Source: DATHGT01 sp035317605 (GTDB lineage Bacteria; Methylomirabilota; Methylomirabilia; Rokubacteriales; CSP1-6). Taken from it: 27,918 nucleotides of DNA. How positions within the stretch are numbered: the stretch's first letter is position 1; each line of letters begins with the position of its first letter. The notes below the pieces were generated by a model that had not been told where the DNA came from, did not search any database, and saw only the letters and a program-made list of their open reading frames with translations. Made by a program: the position numbers and the translations under genes. Location of the stretch: contig DATHGT010000002.1 in the NCBI GenBank assembly GCA_035317605.1, positions 1 through 27,918 on the forward strand, in the 5' to 3' direction. This document shows, one piece after another, positions 1-8,057 of the stretch.

Positions 1-58
1 GCTTGTCCTGGTAGCTCCGTACGGCCAAGAGCGTGCGAACGGCCTCGAAGACGTCCAT
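1..58 (-). CDS. Nitroreductase family protein, N-terminal fragment
   Basis: Reading leftward from an ATG at 56-58, the minus strand encodes MDVFEAVRTLLAVRSYQDK before leaving the window. This resembles the N-terminus of nitroreductase-fold FMN enzymes, where an early R-S/R-Y-x-D segment helps bind FMN phosphate. Only 19 residues are visible, so substrate and subfamily cannot be judged. It diverges from the LLM oxidoreductase at 115. A TATACT box on the minus strand (65-70) lies only 6 bases before the ATG and no Shine-Dalgarno is visible, so the transcript may be leaderless. That last point is inference. Confidence 0.6.
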   Translation of the reverse strand, partial: MDVFEAVRTLLAVRSYQDK

Positions 59-66
59 GCGCGCAG

Positions 67-72
67 TATAAT
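67..72 (+). promoter_or_regulatory. Candidate -10 box (TATAAT) in a divergent promoter
   Basis: A perfect TATAAT at 67-72 stands out in very GC-rich sequence, 42 bases before the ATG of the LLM gene. No good -35 hexamer lies 16-18 bases upstream. The same AT-rich patch read on the minus strand gives TATACT for the nitroreductase gene. The element is visible, but its use as a promoter is inferred. Confidence 0.4.
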
Positions 73-114
73 CGGCGACCGCCGAGATCTTCGGACTGTA
101 TCGAGGAGGAGACC

Positions 115-1197
115 ATGCACGTCGGCCTGGTGATGGAGTGCGACTATCGCGAGGGAAGGACCCAGGAAGAGGCGTTTGCCGAGGCGATGTCCATCGTCGA
201 GATCGCCGAGACCGAAGGCCTCGACGGCGTCTGGCTGGCCGAGCGCCACTTCGCCATGCACCGGCGGCCGACCGATCCCATGGGCGCCGGCATCCCGTCG
301 ATCGCGTCGGTCCCCCTCGTGCTGGCCGCGGCCATCGCCGGCCGCACCTCGCGCGTCCGCATCGGCACCGGCGTCAGCGTGCTGCCGCTCGCTCATCCGA
401 TTCGCACCGCGGAAGAAGCCGCCACCGTCGATCAGATCAGCCACGGCCGTCTCGACTTCGGCGTCGGGCGCAGCGGGTTTCCGCGCGCCTACCAGGGCTA
501 CGGCGTCCGCTACGACGAAAGCCGTGATCGCTTCGAGGAGTCGCTCGACGTCATCCTCAAGGCGTGGACGGAGCCGGGGTTCTCCCACAGCGGGAAGTAT
601 TTCTCGTTCGACAACCTGACCGTGGTGCCGCGGCCCTACCAGAAGCCGCACCCGCCGATCTGGGTGGCGGCCACGACCCGGGACACGTTTCCGATGGTCG
701 GCAGTATGGGCTTCTCGCTCGTCACGGGGCTGCGCGGCTTCGACATTCCCGAGGCACGCCGGCACCTGAACGCGTACCGCGCGGCGCGAAGGGAAGCCGG
801 ACATCCCGGCGACGGCAACGTCTACGTGCGCATGCCCGTCTACGTCGCGGCCACCGCGGCCCAGGCGCTCTCGGAGCCGCAGGAGAGCACGATGCGGTCC
901 TTTCGCCGGCTCGCCGAGAACATGGCCCAGTCGGTCGGGGCTCTGGGAACGACGGCCGCCGAAGAACGCGCGGAACGAGCCGAGCGTCTCTCTCACGTCA
1001 CCTACGACGAGATCCTGCATGATCGCGTCGCCTACGGCACCCCCGACATGGTCGTCGACCGCCTGCGCCACCTGCGCGACGAGCTGGGCCTCTCGGGCGT
1101 CATCGCTGAGACCAACGTCGGCGGCCGCATCCCGCTCGACCAGGTTCTCACCTCCATCCGCCTCTACGCCCAGGAGGTCGCCCCGCGCCTGCGCTAG
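115..1197 (+). CDS. LLM-class flavin-dependent oxidoreductase (luciferase-like)
   Basis: This 360-residue protein has the bacterial luciferase-like (TIM-barrel) layout. It opens with a beta strand (HVGLVMEC), then EGLDGVWLAERHF near residues 35-47, a conserved RIGTGVSVLPLAHPIRTAEE segment, DQISHGRLDFGVGRSG, and the family hallmark PYQKPHPPIWVA near residue 180. Family members use reduced F420 or FMN to oxidise diverse organic substrates, and nothing here fixes the substrate. The ATG at 115 is preceded by GAGGAGGAG, a strong Shine-Dalgarno. A second member of the family lies at 25126, but the two differ clearly in sequence. The downstream lipoproteins follow closely and may be co-transcribed. 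Family call is sure; function is open. Confidence 0.9.
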   Translation: MHVGLVMECDYREGRTQEEAFAEAMSIVEIAETEGLDGVWLAERHFAMHRRPTDPMGAGIPSIASVPLVLAAAIAGRTSRVRIGTGVSVLPLAHPIRTAEEAATVDQISHGRLDFGVGRSGFPRAYQGYGVRYDESRDRFEESLDVILKAWTEPGFSHSGKYFSFDNLTVVPRPYQKPHPPIWVAATTRDTFPMVGSMGFSLVTGLRGFDIPEARRHLNAYRAARREAGHPGDGNVYVRMPVYVAATAAQALSEPQESTMRSFRRLAENMAQSVGALGTTAAEERAERAERLSHVTYDEILHDRVAYGTPDMVVDRLRHLRDELGLSGVIAETNVGGRIPLDQVLTSIRLYAQEVAPRLR

Positions 1198-1241
1198 CGT
1201 CTGACCCTCCGGTTGTCCGCGGAGCGCTGGTCATCGCCGGC

Positions 1242-2210
1242 TTGATCGTCGCCGTGACCGTGCAGGCCTGCATCCACCCTTCGCCCGAGCGGCCGGCCGT
1301 GCCCGCGGAACAGGTCGACATGACTCCGTGGGAGGAGTCCGCCGAGGTGCGGGAACTCCTGGTCGGTACGTTCGCCCCCGGCGAGGGTGAGCCGGCCGGC
1401 GCCGTCCTGATCTACCTGAAGACGCAGGATCCGTTTTACCGAGCATGGTCGCGAATCGACGGAACTCCACCGGAGGGAGAACCTGACTTCGACCCCCACG
1501 CCCTCCTGGACGAAGTGCTGCGCGCGCGGCGCCGGGCGACCGTGCTCTATCCGATGAGCCGCCACGCCTGGCAGGGCGTCGGTGAGTTCTTCTGGCGGCG
1601 GTACTATTGGCGGCCGCGCCGGGCCGACCTTCGAGAGGCGGTGACGGCGTATATCCGGGCGGCCGAGTTGGTGATCCCGTACGCCAGCGCGAATGGCGAC
1701 CGCGATTTCCAGAGCGCGGCGACCTATGCCGCATTGGGTCTGGTCGCGCTCTCGGACACGGCGACCCTCGACGTGTTCTTCGCCAAGACCAAAGGGACCG
1801 AGGCCTGGGCACTGGCGCGCGAAATCTACGTGGTCGCCCTCGGCAGACTCGATGATCCCCGCGCGGACGCGATGTTCAGGGAGCTGCTCGCGGAGCACCC
1901 GCAGTATCCGTGGAGCTACATCGAATACCTGATCGATCGTGGTCGCTACGAGGAAGCGTTGCGGCTCATCGACGGCCGGCCGCTCCGCGGGTATCCCACT
2001 GACCACGTGCGACGAGGATCGCTGCTCGAACGGCTGGGGCGCTTCTCCGAAGCTGAGGCCGAATATCAGAAGTATCGTGCCGATCCCCAGCCGTTCCTGG
2101 GGGGCTACATCTTTCCTCTGCCGAAGCGCTACAGGGTTCCCGGCAGTACCCTTCAGACGGGAATGAAGTTTCGCCCGGACTCCGACGCGTTGCCGAAGCC
2201 CCAGGACTGA
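1242..2210 (+). CDS. Putative lipoprotein with tetratricopeptide-like helices (paralogue 1)
   Basis: I do not recognise a named family. The 322-residue product is a close paralogue of the next gene: both share a VDMTP segment, GEPAGA, a YPMSRHAWQG core, WRPRRADL, and a C-terminal PGSTLQTGMKF. Helical AEAEYQKY-type segments near the end suggest TPR-like repeats. The start is doubtful. TTG 1242 leaves only nine residues before a lipobox-like TVQAC. The frame stays open upstream, but there is no ATG, GTG or TTG back to about 1170; a CTG at 1227 would give a fuller hydrophobic signal (LVIAGLIVAVTVQAC) and has GCGGAG just before it. Likely an exported lipoprotein of unknown role. Confidence 0.7.
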   Translation: MIVAVTVQACIHPSPERPAVPAEQVDMTPWEESAEVRELLVGTFAPGEGEPAGAVLIYLKTQDPFYRAWSRIDGTPPEGEPDFDPHALLDEVLRARRRATVLYPMSRHAWQGVGEFFWRRYYWRPRRADLREAVTAYIRAAELVIPYASANGDRDFQSAATYAALGLVALSDTATLDVFFAKTKGTEAWALAREIYVVALGRLDDPRADAMFRELLAEHPQYPWSYIEYLIDRGRYEEALRLIDGRPLRGYPTDHVRRGSLLERLGRFSEAEAEYQKYRADPQPFLGGYIFPLPKRYRVPGSTLQTGMKFRPDSDALPKPQD

Positions 2211-3254
2211 ATGCTTCGCGCTTTCGTCGCCTGGCACGGATGGATCGGCGTCTGCGCGCTCGCCGCTCTCGCGCTGCCGTCGTGTGTGCTCCCGTCACCG
2301 ACGGGACCGGTCGCCGCGGCACGAGAACCGGTGGACATGACGCCCGCCGAGCAATCCGGAGAAGTGCAGGCGCTGCTCCAGGGCACCCTCGTTCCGGACC
2401 CGGGCGAGCCCGCGGGCGCCATCAAGATGTACCTGCTGACCCAGGAAGAATTCCTTCGGGCGTCGTCTCGTGGCGAAGGCGAACCGTCCGGCGGCGCGCC
2501 CGACGTCGATTCGCAGAGGCTCCTGGACGATGTCCTCCGCGCGCGACGGCACGCGGTGGCGGTGTATCCGATGAGCCGCCACGCCTGGCAAGGTCTCGGC
2601 GACGTCTACTGGCGCCGGTATCACTGGCGACCGCGCCGCGCCGATCTGCAAGAGGCGGTGACCGCGTACACTCGCGCCGCCGAGCTGTTGATCCCGTACG
2701 GCACGTCGACGCTGGGGGGGCGCGACTTCCAGGGCCTGACGATCTCCATCTCCCGCGGCCTGGCGGCGCTGTCGGACACCGCGGCCCTCGACGTGTTCTT
2801 CTTGAAACTGAACGGGACTGCGCATTGGGCTGGGGCGTGTCCGACCTACGTCGTGGCCTTGGGCCTGTTGAACGACCCTCGCGCGGATCGGATGTTCAAA
2901 GAGCAGGTCGCCGAGCATCCGCCGTTCGTCGCCTCCTACGTCGACTATCTGATCGACCGGCGCCGCTACGAGGACGCCTTGCGGCTCGTCGAGCAGACGC
3001 CGCACCTGATCCCAGGCACGAACCCGCCCCGACGGTATCCCAGCGACTACGCGCGACGCGGGACGCTGCTCGAGCGGCTCGGACGCTCGGCGGAGGCGGA
3101 GACCGAGTACCGGACCTACTTCGCGGCCATCGGCGAGACGTCGTGGTTCCAGCACACGGTTCAGGAGCGTTACCGGATTCCCGGCAGCACGCTGCAGACG
3201 GGAATGAAGTTTCATCCGAACGTGGATAGCTTGCCGGTTCCGCGGGACGAATAG
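2211..3254 (+). CDS. Putative lipoprotein with tetratricopeptide-like helices (paralogue 2)
   Basis: This 347-residue tandem duplicate of the preceding gene starts with an ATG directly after that gene's TGA (zero gap), so the two are very probably translated from one mRNA. Residues 1-25 form a clear lipoprotein signal: a hydrophobic stretch and a lipobox ending ALPSC, with Cys25 as the predicted acylated residue. The body keeps the shared YPMSRHAWQG, YWRRY, WRPRRADL and PGSTLQTGMKF blocks, and a RLGRSAEAETEYRTY helix resembling the second helix of a TPR unit. Differences are concentrated in loops, including an extra HLIPGTNPPR segment. No catalytic motif is visible. A scaffold or binding role in the envelope is inference. 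Confidence 0.75.
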   Translation: MLRAFVAWHGWIGVCALAALALPSCVLPSPTGPVAAAREPVDMTPAEQSGEVQALLQGTLVPDPGEPAGAIKMYLLTQEEFLRASSRGEGEPSGGAPDVDSQRLLDDVLRARRHAVAVYPMSRHAWQGLGDVYWRRYHWRPRRADLQEAVTAYTRAAELLIPYGTSTLGGRDFQGLTISISRGLAALSDTAALDVFFLKLNGTAHWAGACPTYVVALGLLNDPRADRMFKEQVAEHPPFVASYVDYLIDRRRYEDALRLVEQTPHLIPGTNPPRRYPSDYARRGTLLERLGRSAEAETEYRTYFAAIGETSWFQHTVQERYRIPGSTLQTGMKFHPNVDSLPVPRDE

Positions 3255-3278
3255 CCGGCGCGTCGGCCCGCGCGTCGT

Positions 3279-4720
3279 CTACTGGAGCGAGAGCGGAGCG
3301 GTGGCGAGCGTGAGGATTTCGGCGGGCGCGTTGGCCTTCGTCGCGGCGAGGAAGAGCACGTAGCCTCCGCGCGGAGCGCTGGCCGTCCAGGGGTACGCAA
3401 AGACGTTCGGGACCGTCGCCGAGAGGGGCGACGCCAGCGAGACACCCGTGGCGGCCGGCCGGAACGACGCGGGGTTCGCCGCGTCGCCGACGGCGAAGCC
3501 GCTCGCCCCCGTGAAGAACGCGATCGTGTGTCCGTCCGGGAACAGTAAGCCCATGTAGACGTCGACCACCGACGCGAGCCCCGGGTTCGTGTACGTGACC
3601 GTCGGGGTCAGCGTTTGTCCCACCGCGAACGCGGACTGGTTCGCGCCGACCTCGACGCTGAGGGCCGCGGGCTTCCAGCCGAGCTGGACGACCTCGAAGT
3701 CGCACGCGCTCAACTGGCCGAAGGCCGGGTTGAGGACGTCGTTGTTCCAGCGCGGATCGTAGGTGCCGGTGACGAACATGTCGGTGCCGTTGTCGGCCAC
3801 GATGAGCCCGTGCGTCTTCATCGCCCGGAAAATTCGCCGGATCTCCGGCGGAAAGCCCGTGATGTCCTTGCCGGCCTTCAGCCGCAGGCGCGCGCCCATC
3901 GGGAGCGCGCCCGGCGTGTCGCCCGCGGTGTGCGACGCCGGGAACACGTGGCCGTTCGTCCGTCGCACGGTCACCCGAAACGCGTGAGGAATCTCGTAGG
4001 TGCCGGTCGGATCGCTGGCGTACACCTCGTCGTACCGCGCCAGGCCCGGCAAGATCGCGAGTCCGGCGGCATCCGCAGACGTCCACGTCTCGGGGCGCCG
4101 ATTGTTCGTGTTCATGTCGAAGAACGCGCCCGAACCCGCATACCACTGGCCGTGCGCGGTGTCGTACCACACGTTCCACAGCTCGTAGAGATGGCGACGG
4201 TCCCGATCGACCACGATGAGGTGACGGTCCTGGTCATCCCGCAGATCGACCGACGCCGGATCGCCGCCCTCCACCCAGTGCGGCTGCACGATCGCCTGAT
4301 CGGGCAGCGGGTAGAAGGGATAGCTCTGCCCGGTGGCCTGATCGACCCCGTCGCTCTCGCCGTCGTAGAAGAAGATCACGCTCCGCTTGGCCTGATTGCC
4401 GTCCACGACCGCGTAGGGGATCCCGTAGGTCTGCACGCTCCCCGGCGAGACGTTGCCACCGAAGTCCGGATGCAGCCGCCGCCCCCGGCCGGACAGCAGC
4501 TCGCGCAGTTGTTGACGAACTGGATGTACGCGTTCGAGTTCGCGTCGACCGGAGCGCTCGAAACATCCGCGCTCCACCAGTTGTCGATCGGAAAGAGAGA
4601 CCCCGGCGGCGATCCCGGCAACGCGCCCCCGAGCACAGGCTGTCCCGTAGCTCCCGATGCCACGAGCACCACACCCGCCAGGACTAAGCTAGCCGCGGTC
4701 GTCCGAGGGCGCAGCGTCAT
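3279..4720 (-). pseudogene. Secreted protein of unknown function, apparent frameshift
   Basis: Two minus-strand frames together make one protein. From ATG 4720 the first frame gives a signal peptide (ASLVLAGVVLVASGATGQ), then SLFPIDNWWSADVSSAPVD and NAYIQFVNN. The second frame, used down to the stop at 3279, carries on with RLHPDFGG, YGIPYAVVDG, GAFFDMNTNNRRP, TSADAAGLAILPGL, ASHTAGD, GARLRLKAGKDI and WNNDVLNPAFG, then a beta-rich C-terminal domain of about 110 residues. I recall these blocks as a continuous arrangement in an uncharacterised secreted family. The switch needs the loss of one base (or gain of two) between about 4480 and 4515, near a C5 run at 4482-4486 or the AACAACTG at 4508-4515. 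It is either a real broken gene or a sequence error. The long downstream frame shows no other damage. Confidence 0.7.
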
Positions 4721-4747
4721 CCGCAGACCTGTAGCCTCGCGTCTCCG

Positions 4748-4984
4748 TTAGTGGTTCGCGGTGTCCGCGCCCGTCCCACCGCCGGATTTCTGGCGAGCAC
4801 GCGAGATCGCGTCGTCGAGCGTGAGGTCGCGGAACAACTCGCGCCGCTCCTGGACGTAGTCTCCGCGACCAGGGTCGTACTCCATCAGGAACCTGATTGC
4901 CCCCGACACGCCGAGCCGCTCGGTCAAGGCCTTCCAGCCTTCCGCCCGGATCTCGTAGTTCGACAGCGAGGCTGCCCGACTCAT
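4748..4984 (-). CDS. Small partner of the PIN protein, putative antitoxin
   Basis: This 78-residue protein contains EIRAEGWKALTERLG, AIRFLMEYDPGRGDY and RRELFRDLTLDDAI. That helical pattern resembles small uncharacterised proteins often encoded beside PIN-domain genes. The ATG at 4984 overlaps the PIN gene's TGA in an ATGA arrangement, which indicates translational coupling. Here the toxin-like gene comes first, the reverse of the commonest VapBC order. No DNA-binding ribbon-helix-helix or AbrB motif is obvious, so an antitoxin role rests on position and size alone. Confidence 0.6.
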   Translation of the reverse strand: MSRAASLSNYEIRAEGWKALTERLGVSGAIRFLMEYDPGRGDYVQERRELFRDLTLDDAISRARQKSGGGTGADTANH

Positions 4985-5427
4985 GCCTGACTCCTCGAAG
5001 CCAGCGCGGCTGGCGCAACCACCAGGGTCCGCAGTGTGTGACTGAACCGCCCCCCCAGCCTCAGCAGCCCGTCGTCACAGGTCACGAACCAGCGCGCCCC
5101 GGCTCGCTCGGCGAACGCGACGTGCAGCGCATCCAGCGGCTGGAACCCGAGCGCGTCGAGCTGGCGGGCCCGGTTCTCGACCTCGGCGTCCAGCGGTACG
5201 TCGACTGCCGCGCCGTCGATCCAGAGGGACGCGGCGACCCGACGGTCTTCCCGTGGGTTCGCGTCATTCTCGACCAGATGGGCGGGTGATCGCACGAGAG
5301 CGATCTCACCGATTTCGGCGCGGACGATGATGGCCGCAACGGCAGTCGCCTCCTCGCGGACACGGGGTTGCCGCTGGTCATCGAATGGCCGCTTCAACGA
5401 GCACATGTCGAGATACACCCGATCCAT
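4981..5427 (-). CDS. PIN-domain protein, VapC-like putative ribonuclease
   Basis: The 148-residue product fits a single PIN domain, a metal-dependent RNase fold. Candidate acidic metal ligands are Asp7 (VYLDMC), Glu53 (SPAHLVEND), Asp99 (PLDALHVAFA) and Asp118/119 (FVTCDDGLL); the LDALH and TCDD blocks are typical. Length matches VapC-type toxins. It overlaps its small downstream partner by 4 bp. The ATG at 5427 has no evident Shine-Dalgarno, and a TACAAT box lies 8 bases upstream, so leaderless expression is possible. The family call is good; toxicity and target are inferred. Confidence 0.8.
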   Translation of the reverse strand: MDRVYLDMCSLKRPFDDQRQPRVREEATAVAAIIVRAEIGEIALVRSPAHLVENDANPREDRRVAASLWIDGAAVDVPLDAEVENRARQLDALGFQPLDALHVAFAERAGARWFVTCDDGLLRLGGRFSHTLRTLVVAPAALASRSQA

Positions 5428-5435
5428 CGCGCATC

Positions 5436-5441
5436 ATTGTA
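5436..5441 (-). promoter_or_regulatory. Candidate -10 box for the PIN gene
   Basis: On the minus strand TACAAT sits 8 bases before the PIN start codon, inside a locally AT-rich 75-base gap. A TATGGCAA stretch about 15 bases further upstream could be a weak -35. If used, transcription would start at or near the ATG. Only the sequence match supports this. Confidence 0.3.
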
Positions 5442-5502
5442 TGCGTGGGCGATCGATTGCCATAGTGTCAGAGACGATGGGTTGTCATCGATGGCTCCCC
5501 GG

Positions 5503-5754
5503 TCAGCCCGACCCGCCGGCGATCTGGGGGAGGATGAAGACTTCGCTGTCGGGGGCGATGGGTTCGAGGAGGGCGTCCTGGTAGATCTGGCCGTCGATGG
5601 CCACGGCGACGCCTTCTTCGAGGTGGGGGCCGAGGGCGGGGTGGAGCTCGGTGAGCTGCTGGAAGAGCTGCTTGACGGACGTCGCCGAGAGCTGGAACTC
5701 GGCGACGCCGTCCGTGATCCGCGCGAGGTTGCCGATCAGCACCACGCGCGCCAT
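5503..5754 (-). CDS. MoaD/ThiS-like sulfur-carrier protein
   Basis: This 83-residue beta-grasp protein starts at ATG 5754; a TTG one codon upstream is the alternative. It has the MoaD/ThiS layout: an N-terminal strand (RVVLIGNLA), a helix with VKQLFQQLTELHPALG, VAVAIDGQI, then DSEVFILPQIAGG near the end. The family works through a C-terminal Gly-Gly that is adenylated and thiocarboxylated to deliver sulfur, for example to molybdopterin. Here GG (80-81) is followed by Ser-Gly, so the reactive glycine is not terminal and would need trimming or have a different use. The gene lies 7 bases after the Mo-subunit stop, as the last gene of that operon, which fits a cofactor-supply role. Confidence 0.75.
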   Translation of the reverse strand: MARVVLIGNLARITDGVAEFQLSATSVKQLFQQLTELHPALGPHLEEGVAVAIDGQIYQDALLEPIAPDSEVFILPQIAGGSG

Positions 5755-5761
5755 CAATGCA

Positions 5762-8053
5762 TCACGCCTTGCCGCTGGCGGCCTTCTCCTTGAGCGCCTT
5801 CAGCACCTTCGGTGGCGACATCGGCAGCTCGGTGAAGCGAATCCCCGTCGCGTTCTCCATCGCGTTGGCGATGGCGCCGAGCGGCGGGACGATCGGGGTC
5901 TCGCCGACGCCGCGCACGCCGTAGGGGTGACGCGGGTTGGCGACTTCGACCACGATCGCGTCGATCTTCGGGACGTCTGACGCGACGGGCATGCGGTAGT
6001 CGAGGAAGCCCGCGTTCTGGAGCTTGCCGTCCGCGCCGTAGATGTATTCCTCGTTGAGCGCCCAGCCGATGCCCTGCACGGCGCCGCCCTGGAACTGGCC
6101 CTCGACGTACGCGGGGTGCAGGGCCTTGCCCGCGTCCTGGGCGACGGTGTAGCGCAGGATCGTCACGCGGCCGGTCTCGGGATCGACCTCGAGATCGACC
6201 AGGTGAGTGCCGAGGCTCGGGCCCGCGCCCTGGGCGTTGATGCGGCCGGAGCCCGCGATCGGTCCGCCGGTCTTGCCGGCGACTTTCGCGAAGTCGGCGA
6301 GCGACATCGGCTTGAACTTGTCCGCCGACGCGCCGAGCGCGCGCACGTGGCCGTCGGAGAACTCGACCTGGTCGGGCTTCAGCTCCCACAGCTTGCCGGC
6401 GCGCGCGCACAGCTCGGTCTTGATCTGCTTGGCCGCCTCGACGATGGCCATCGACCCGGAGAACGCCGAGCGGCTGCCGCCGGTGAGGAAGTTGAACCCG
6501 AGCGAGCCGGTGTCACCGATGATCGGGCGCACCTTGTCGTAGGGGACGCCCAGCTCGTCGGCGGCGACCATCGCGAGTGAGGCGCGCAGGCCGCCGATGT
6601 CCGGGGTGCCGACCATCAGCGACACCGTGCCGTCCTCGTTCACGGTCAGCGACACGGACGTCTCGCCGCCGATGTTGAACCAGAAGCCCGAGGCCACGCC
6701 GCGCCCCTGCCACTTGCGCAGCGGCGTGTTCCAGTGCTCGGTCTTCTTGATGGAGTTGAGCGTCTCCTCGAGGCCGATGGGACCGAACTTCGGACCATAC
6801 GCCGCTTTCGTCCCCTCGTGAGCCGCGTTCATCATGCGTAGCTCGATCCCGTCGAGGCCGAGCTTCTTGGCGATCTCGTCGACCACGCTCTCGACGGCGT
6901 ATTCGGAGATCGGCGCCCCCGGCGCGCGGTACGCCGCCACCTTCGGGCGGTTCGAGACCACGTCGTAGCCGATGACCTTCACGTTCTCGATGTCGTAGGG
7001 CGCGTAGGCGCACATGACCCCGGGCTGCACCGGCGAGCCCTGGAACGCGCCCGCCTGATACTTCAGCTCGGCGAAGGCGGCCACGAACTTGCCGTCCTTG
7101 GTCGCGCCCAGCTTCACGTGGATGGTGGCGCCGGACGTCGGCCCCGTGGCCTTGAAGACTTCCTCGCGCGACATCACCATCTTCACCGGCCGCTTGGCCT
7201 TGCGCGACAGGGCCAGCGCGAGCGGCTCGAGATAGATCGTGGTCTTGCCGCCGAAGCCGCCGCCGATCTCGGTGGCGGTGACGCGGAGCTTGCCGATGTC
7301 CATGCCCAGCAGACGCGCGCAGTGCGCGCGCACGATGTAGTGGCCCTGGGTCGTGCACCAGAGCTCAGCCGAGCCGTCCTCCGAGAACGTGGCCAGCGCC
7401 GCGTGGGGCTCGATGTAGCCCTGATGCACGGGCGCGGTCTTGAACTCACGCTCGACGATCACGTCGGCCTTCGTGAATCCGGCCTCGACGTCGCCCAGCG
7501 TGATCTCCACGCGCTTGGCCACGTTCGACGGCTTGTCCGGCTTCGGCTCCACGCCGACCGTGAAGAGATCGTCGTGCAGCAGCGGCGCCCCGGGCCGCAT
7601 GGCCTCGACCACGTCGATCACGTGGGGGAGCACCTCGTACTTCACGTCGATCAGCTTGAGCGCGCGGCGGGCGACGGCGGCGCTCGTGGCGGCCACGGCG
7701 GCGACGGCGTGGCCCTCGTAGAGCACCTTCTCGCGGGCCATCACGTTCCGGATCACGTCCTTGTAGTTCATCATCATCTCGCCGGCCGGGATGAACTCCG
7801 AGGACTGGTCGCCGAAGTCGTCTCGCGTGATCACGGCCTTCACGCCGGGCAGCGCCTCGGCCTTGGACGTGTCGATCGACACGATGCGCGCGTGGGGATG
7901 CGGGCTGCGCAGCACGCGGCCGATGAGCTGGCCGGGCAGGTTGTAGTCGGCGCCGAAGCGCGCGCGGCCCGTCACCTTGTCGACCCCGTCGGGACGGATC
8001 GTGCGGGTGCCGACGAAGCCCTGCGAGTGACCGTTCGTCATCGTCTCGGCCAT
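5762..8053 (-). CDS. Xanthine dehydrogenase family, molybdopterin-binding subunit
   Basis: The 763-residue large subunit holds the Mo cofactor and active site of a hydroxylase of the xanthine oxidase family. Landmarks: an N-terminal a/b-hammerhead part with DKVTGRARFGADY (25-37), the cofactor motif GGGFGGK (264-270), AYRAPGAPISEYAVES (374-389) at the substrate side, and GVRGVGETP with the catalytic Glu at 718. The AYRCSFR loop of form I CO dehydrogenase is absent, so this is not CoxL of that type. The substrate (N-heterocycle, aldehyde, purine or acyl-CoA) cannot be read from the sequence. It follows the 2Fe-2S subunit by 4 bases and precedes the MoaD-like gene. Full length. Confidence 0.93.
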   Translation of the reverse strand: MAETMTNGHSQGFVGTRTIRPDGVDKVTGRARFGADYNLPGQLIGRVLRSPHPHARIVSIDTSKAEALPGVKAVITRDDFGDQSSEFIPAGEMMMNYKDVIRNVMAREKVLYEGHAVAAVAATSAAVARRALKLIDVKYEVLPHVIDVVEAMRPGAPLLHDDLFTVGVEPKPDKPSNVAKRVEITLGDVEAGFTKADVIVEREFKTAPVHQGYIEPHAALATFSEDGSAELWCTTQGHYIVRAHCARLLGMDIGKLRVTATEIGGGFGGKTTIYLEPLALALSRKAKRPVKMVMSREEVFKATGPTSGATIHVKLGATKDGKFVAAFAELKYQAGAFQGSPVQPGVMCAYAPYDIENVKVIGYDVVSNRPKVAAYRAPGAPISEYAVESVVDEIAKKLGLDGIELRMMNAAHEGTKAAYGPKFGPIGLEETLNSIKKTEHWNTPLRKWQGRGVASGFWFNIGGETSVSLTVNEDGTVSLMVGTPDIGGLRASLAMVAADELGVPYDKVRPIIGDTGSLGFNFLTGGSRSAFSGSMAIVEAAKQIKTELCARAGKLWELKPDQVEFSDGHVRALGASADKFKPMSLADFAKVAGKTGGPIAGSGRINAQGAGPSLGTHLVDLEVDPETGRVTILRYTVAQDAGKALHPAYVEGQFQGGAVQGIGWALNEEYIYGADGKLQNAGFLDYRMPVASDVPKIDAIVVEVANPRHPYGVRGVGETPIVPPLGAIANAMENATGIRFTELPMSPPKVLKALKEKAASGKA

Positions 8054-8057
8054 GGCC

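Noticed and set aside
5762..8053. Aerobic CO dehydrogenase large subunit (coxL form I)
   Set aside because: The diagnostic AYRCSFR active-site loop is absent; the corresponding region is AYRAPGAP.
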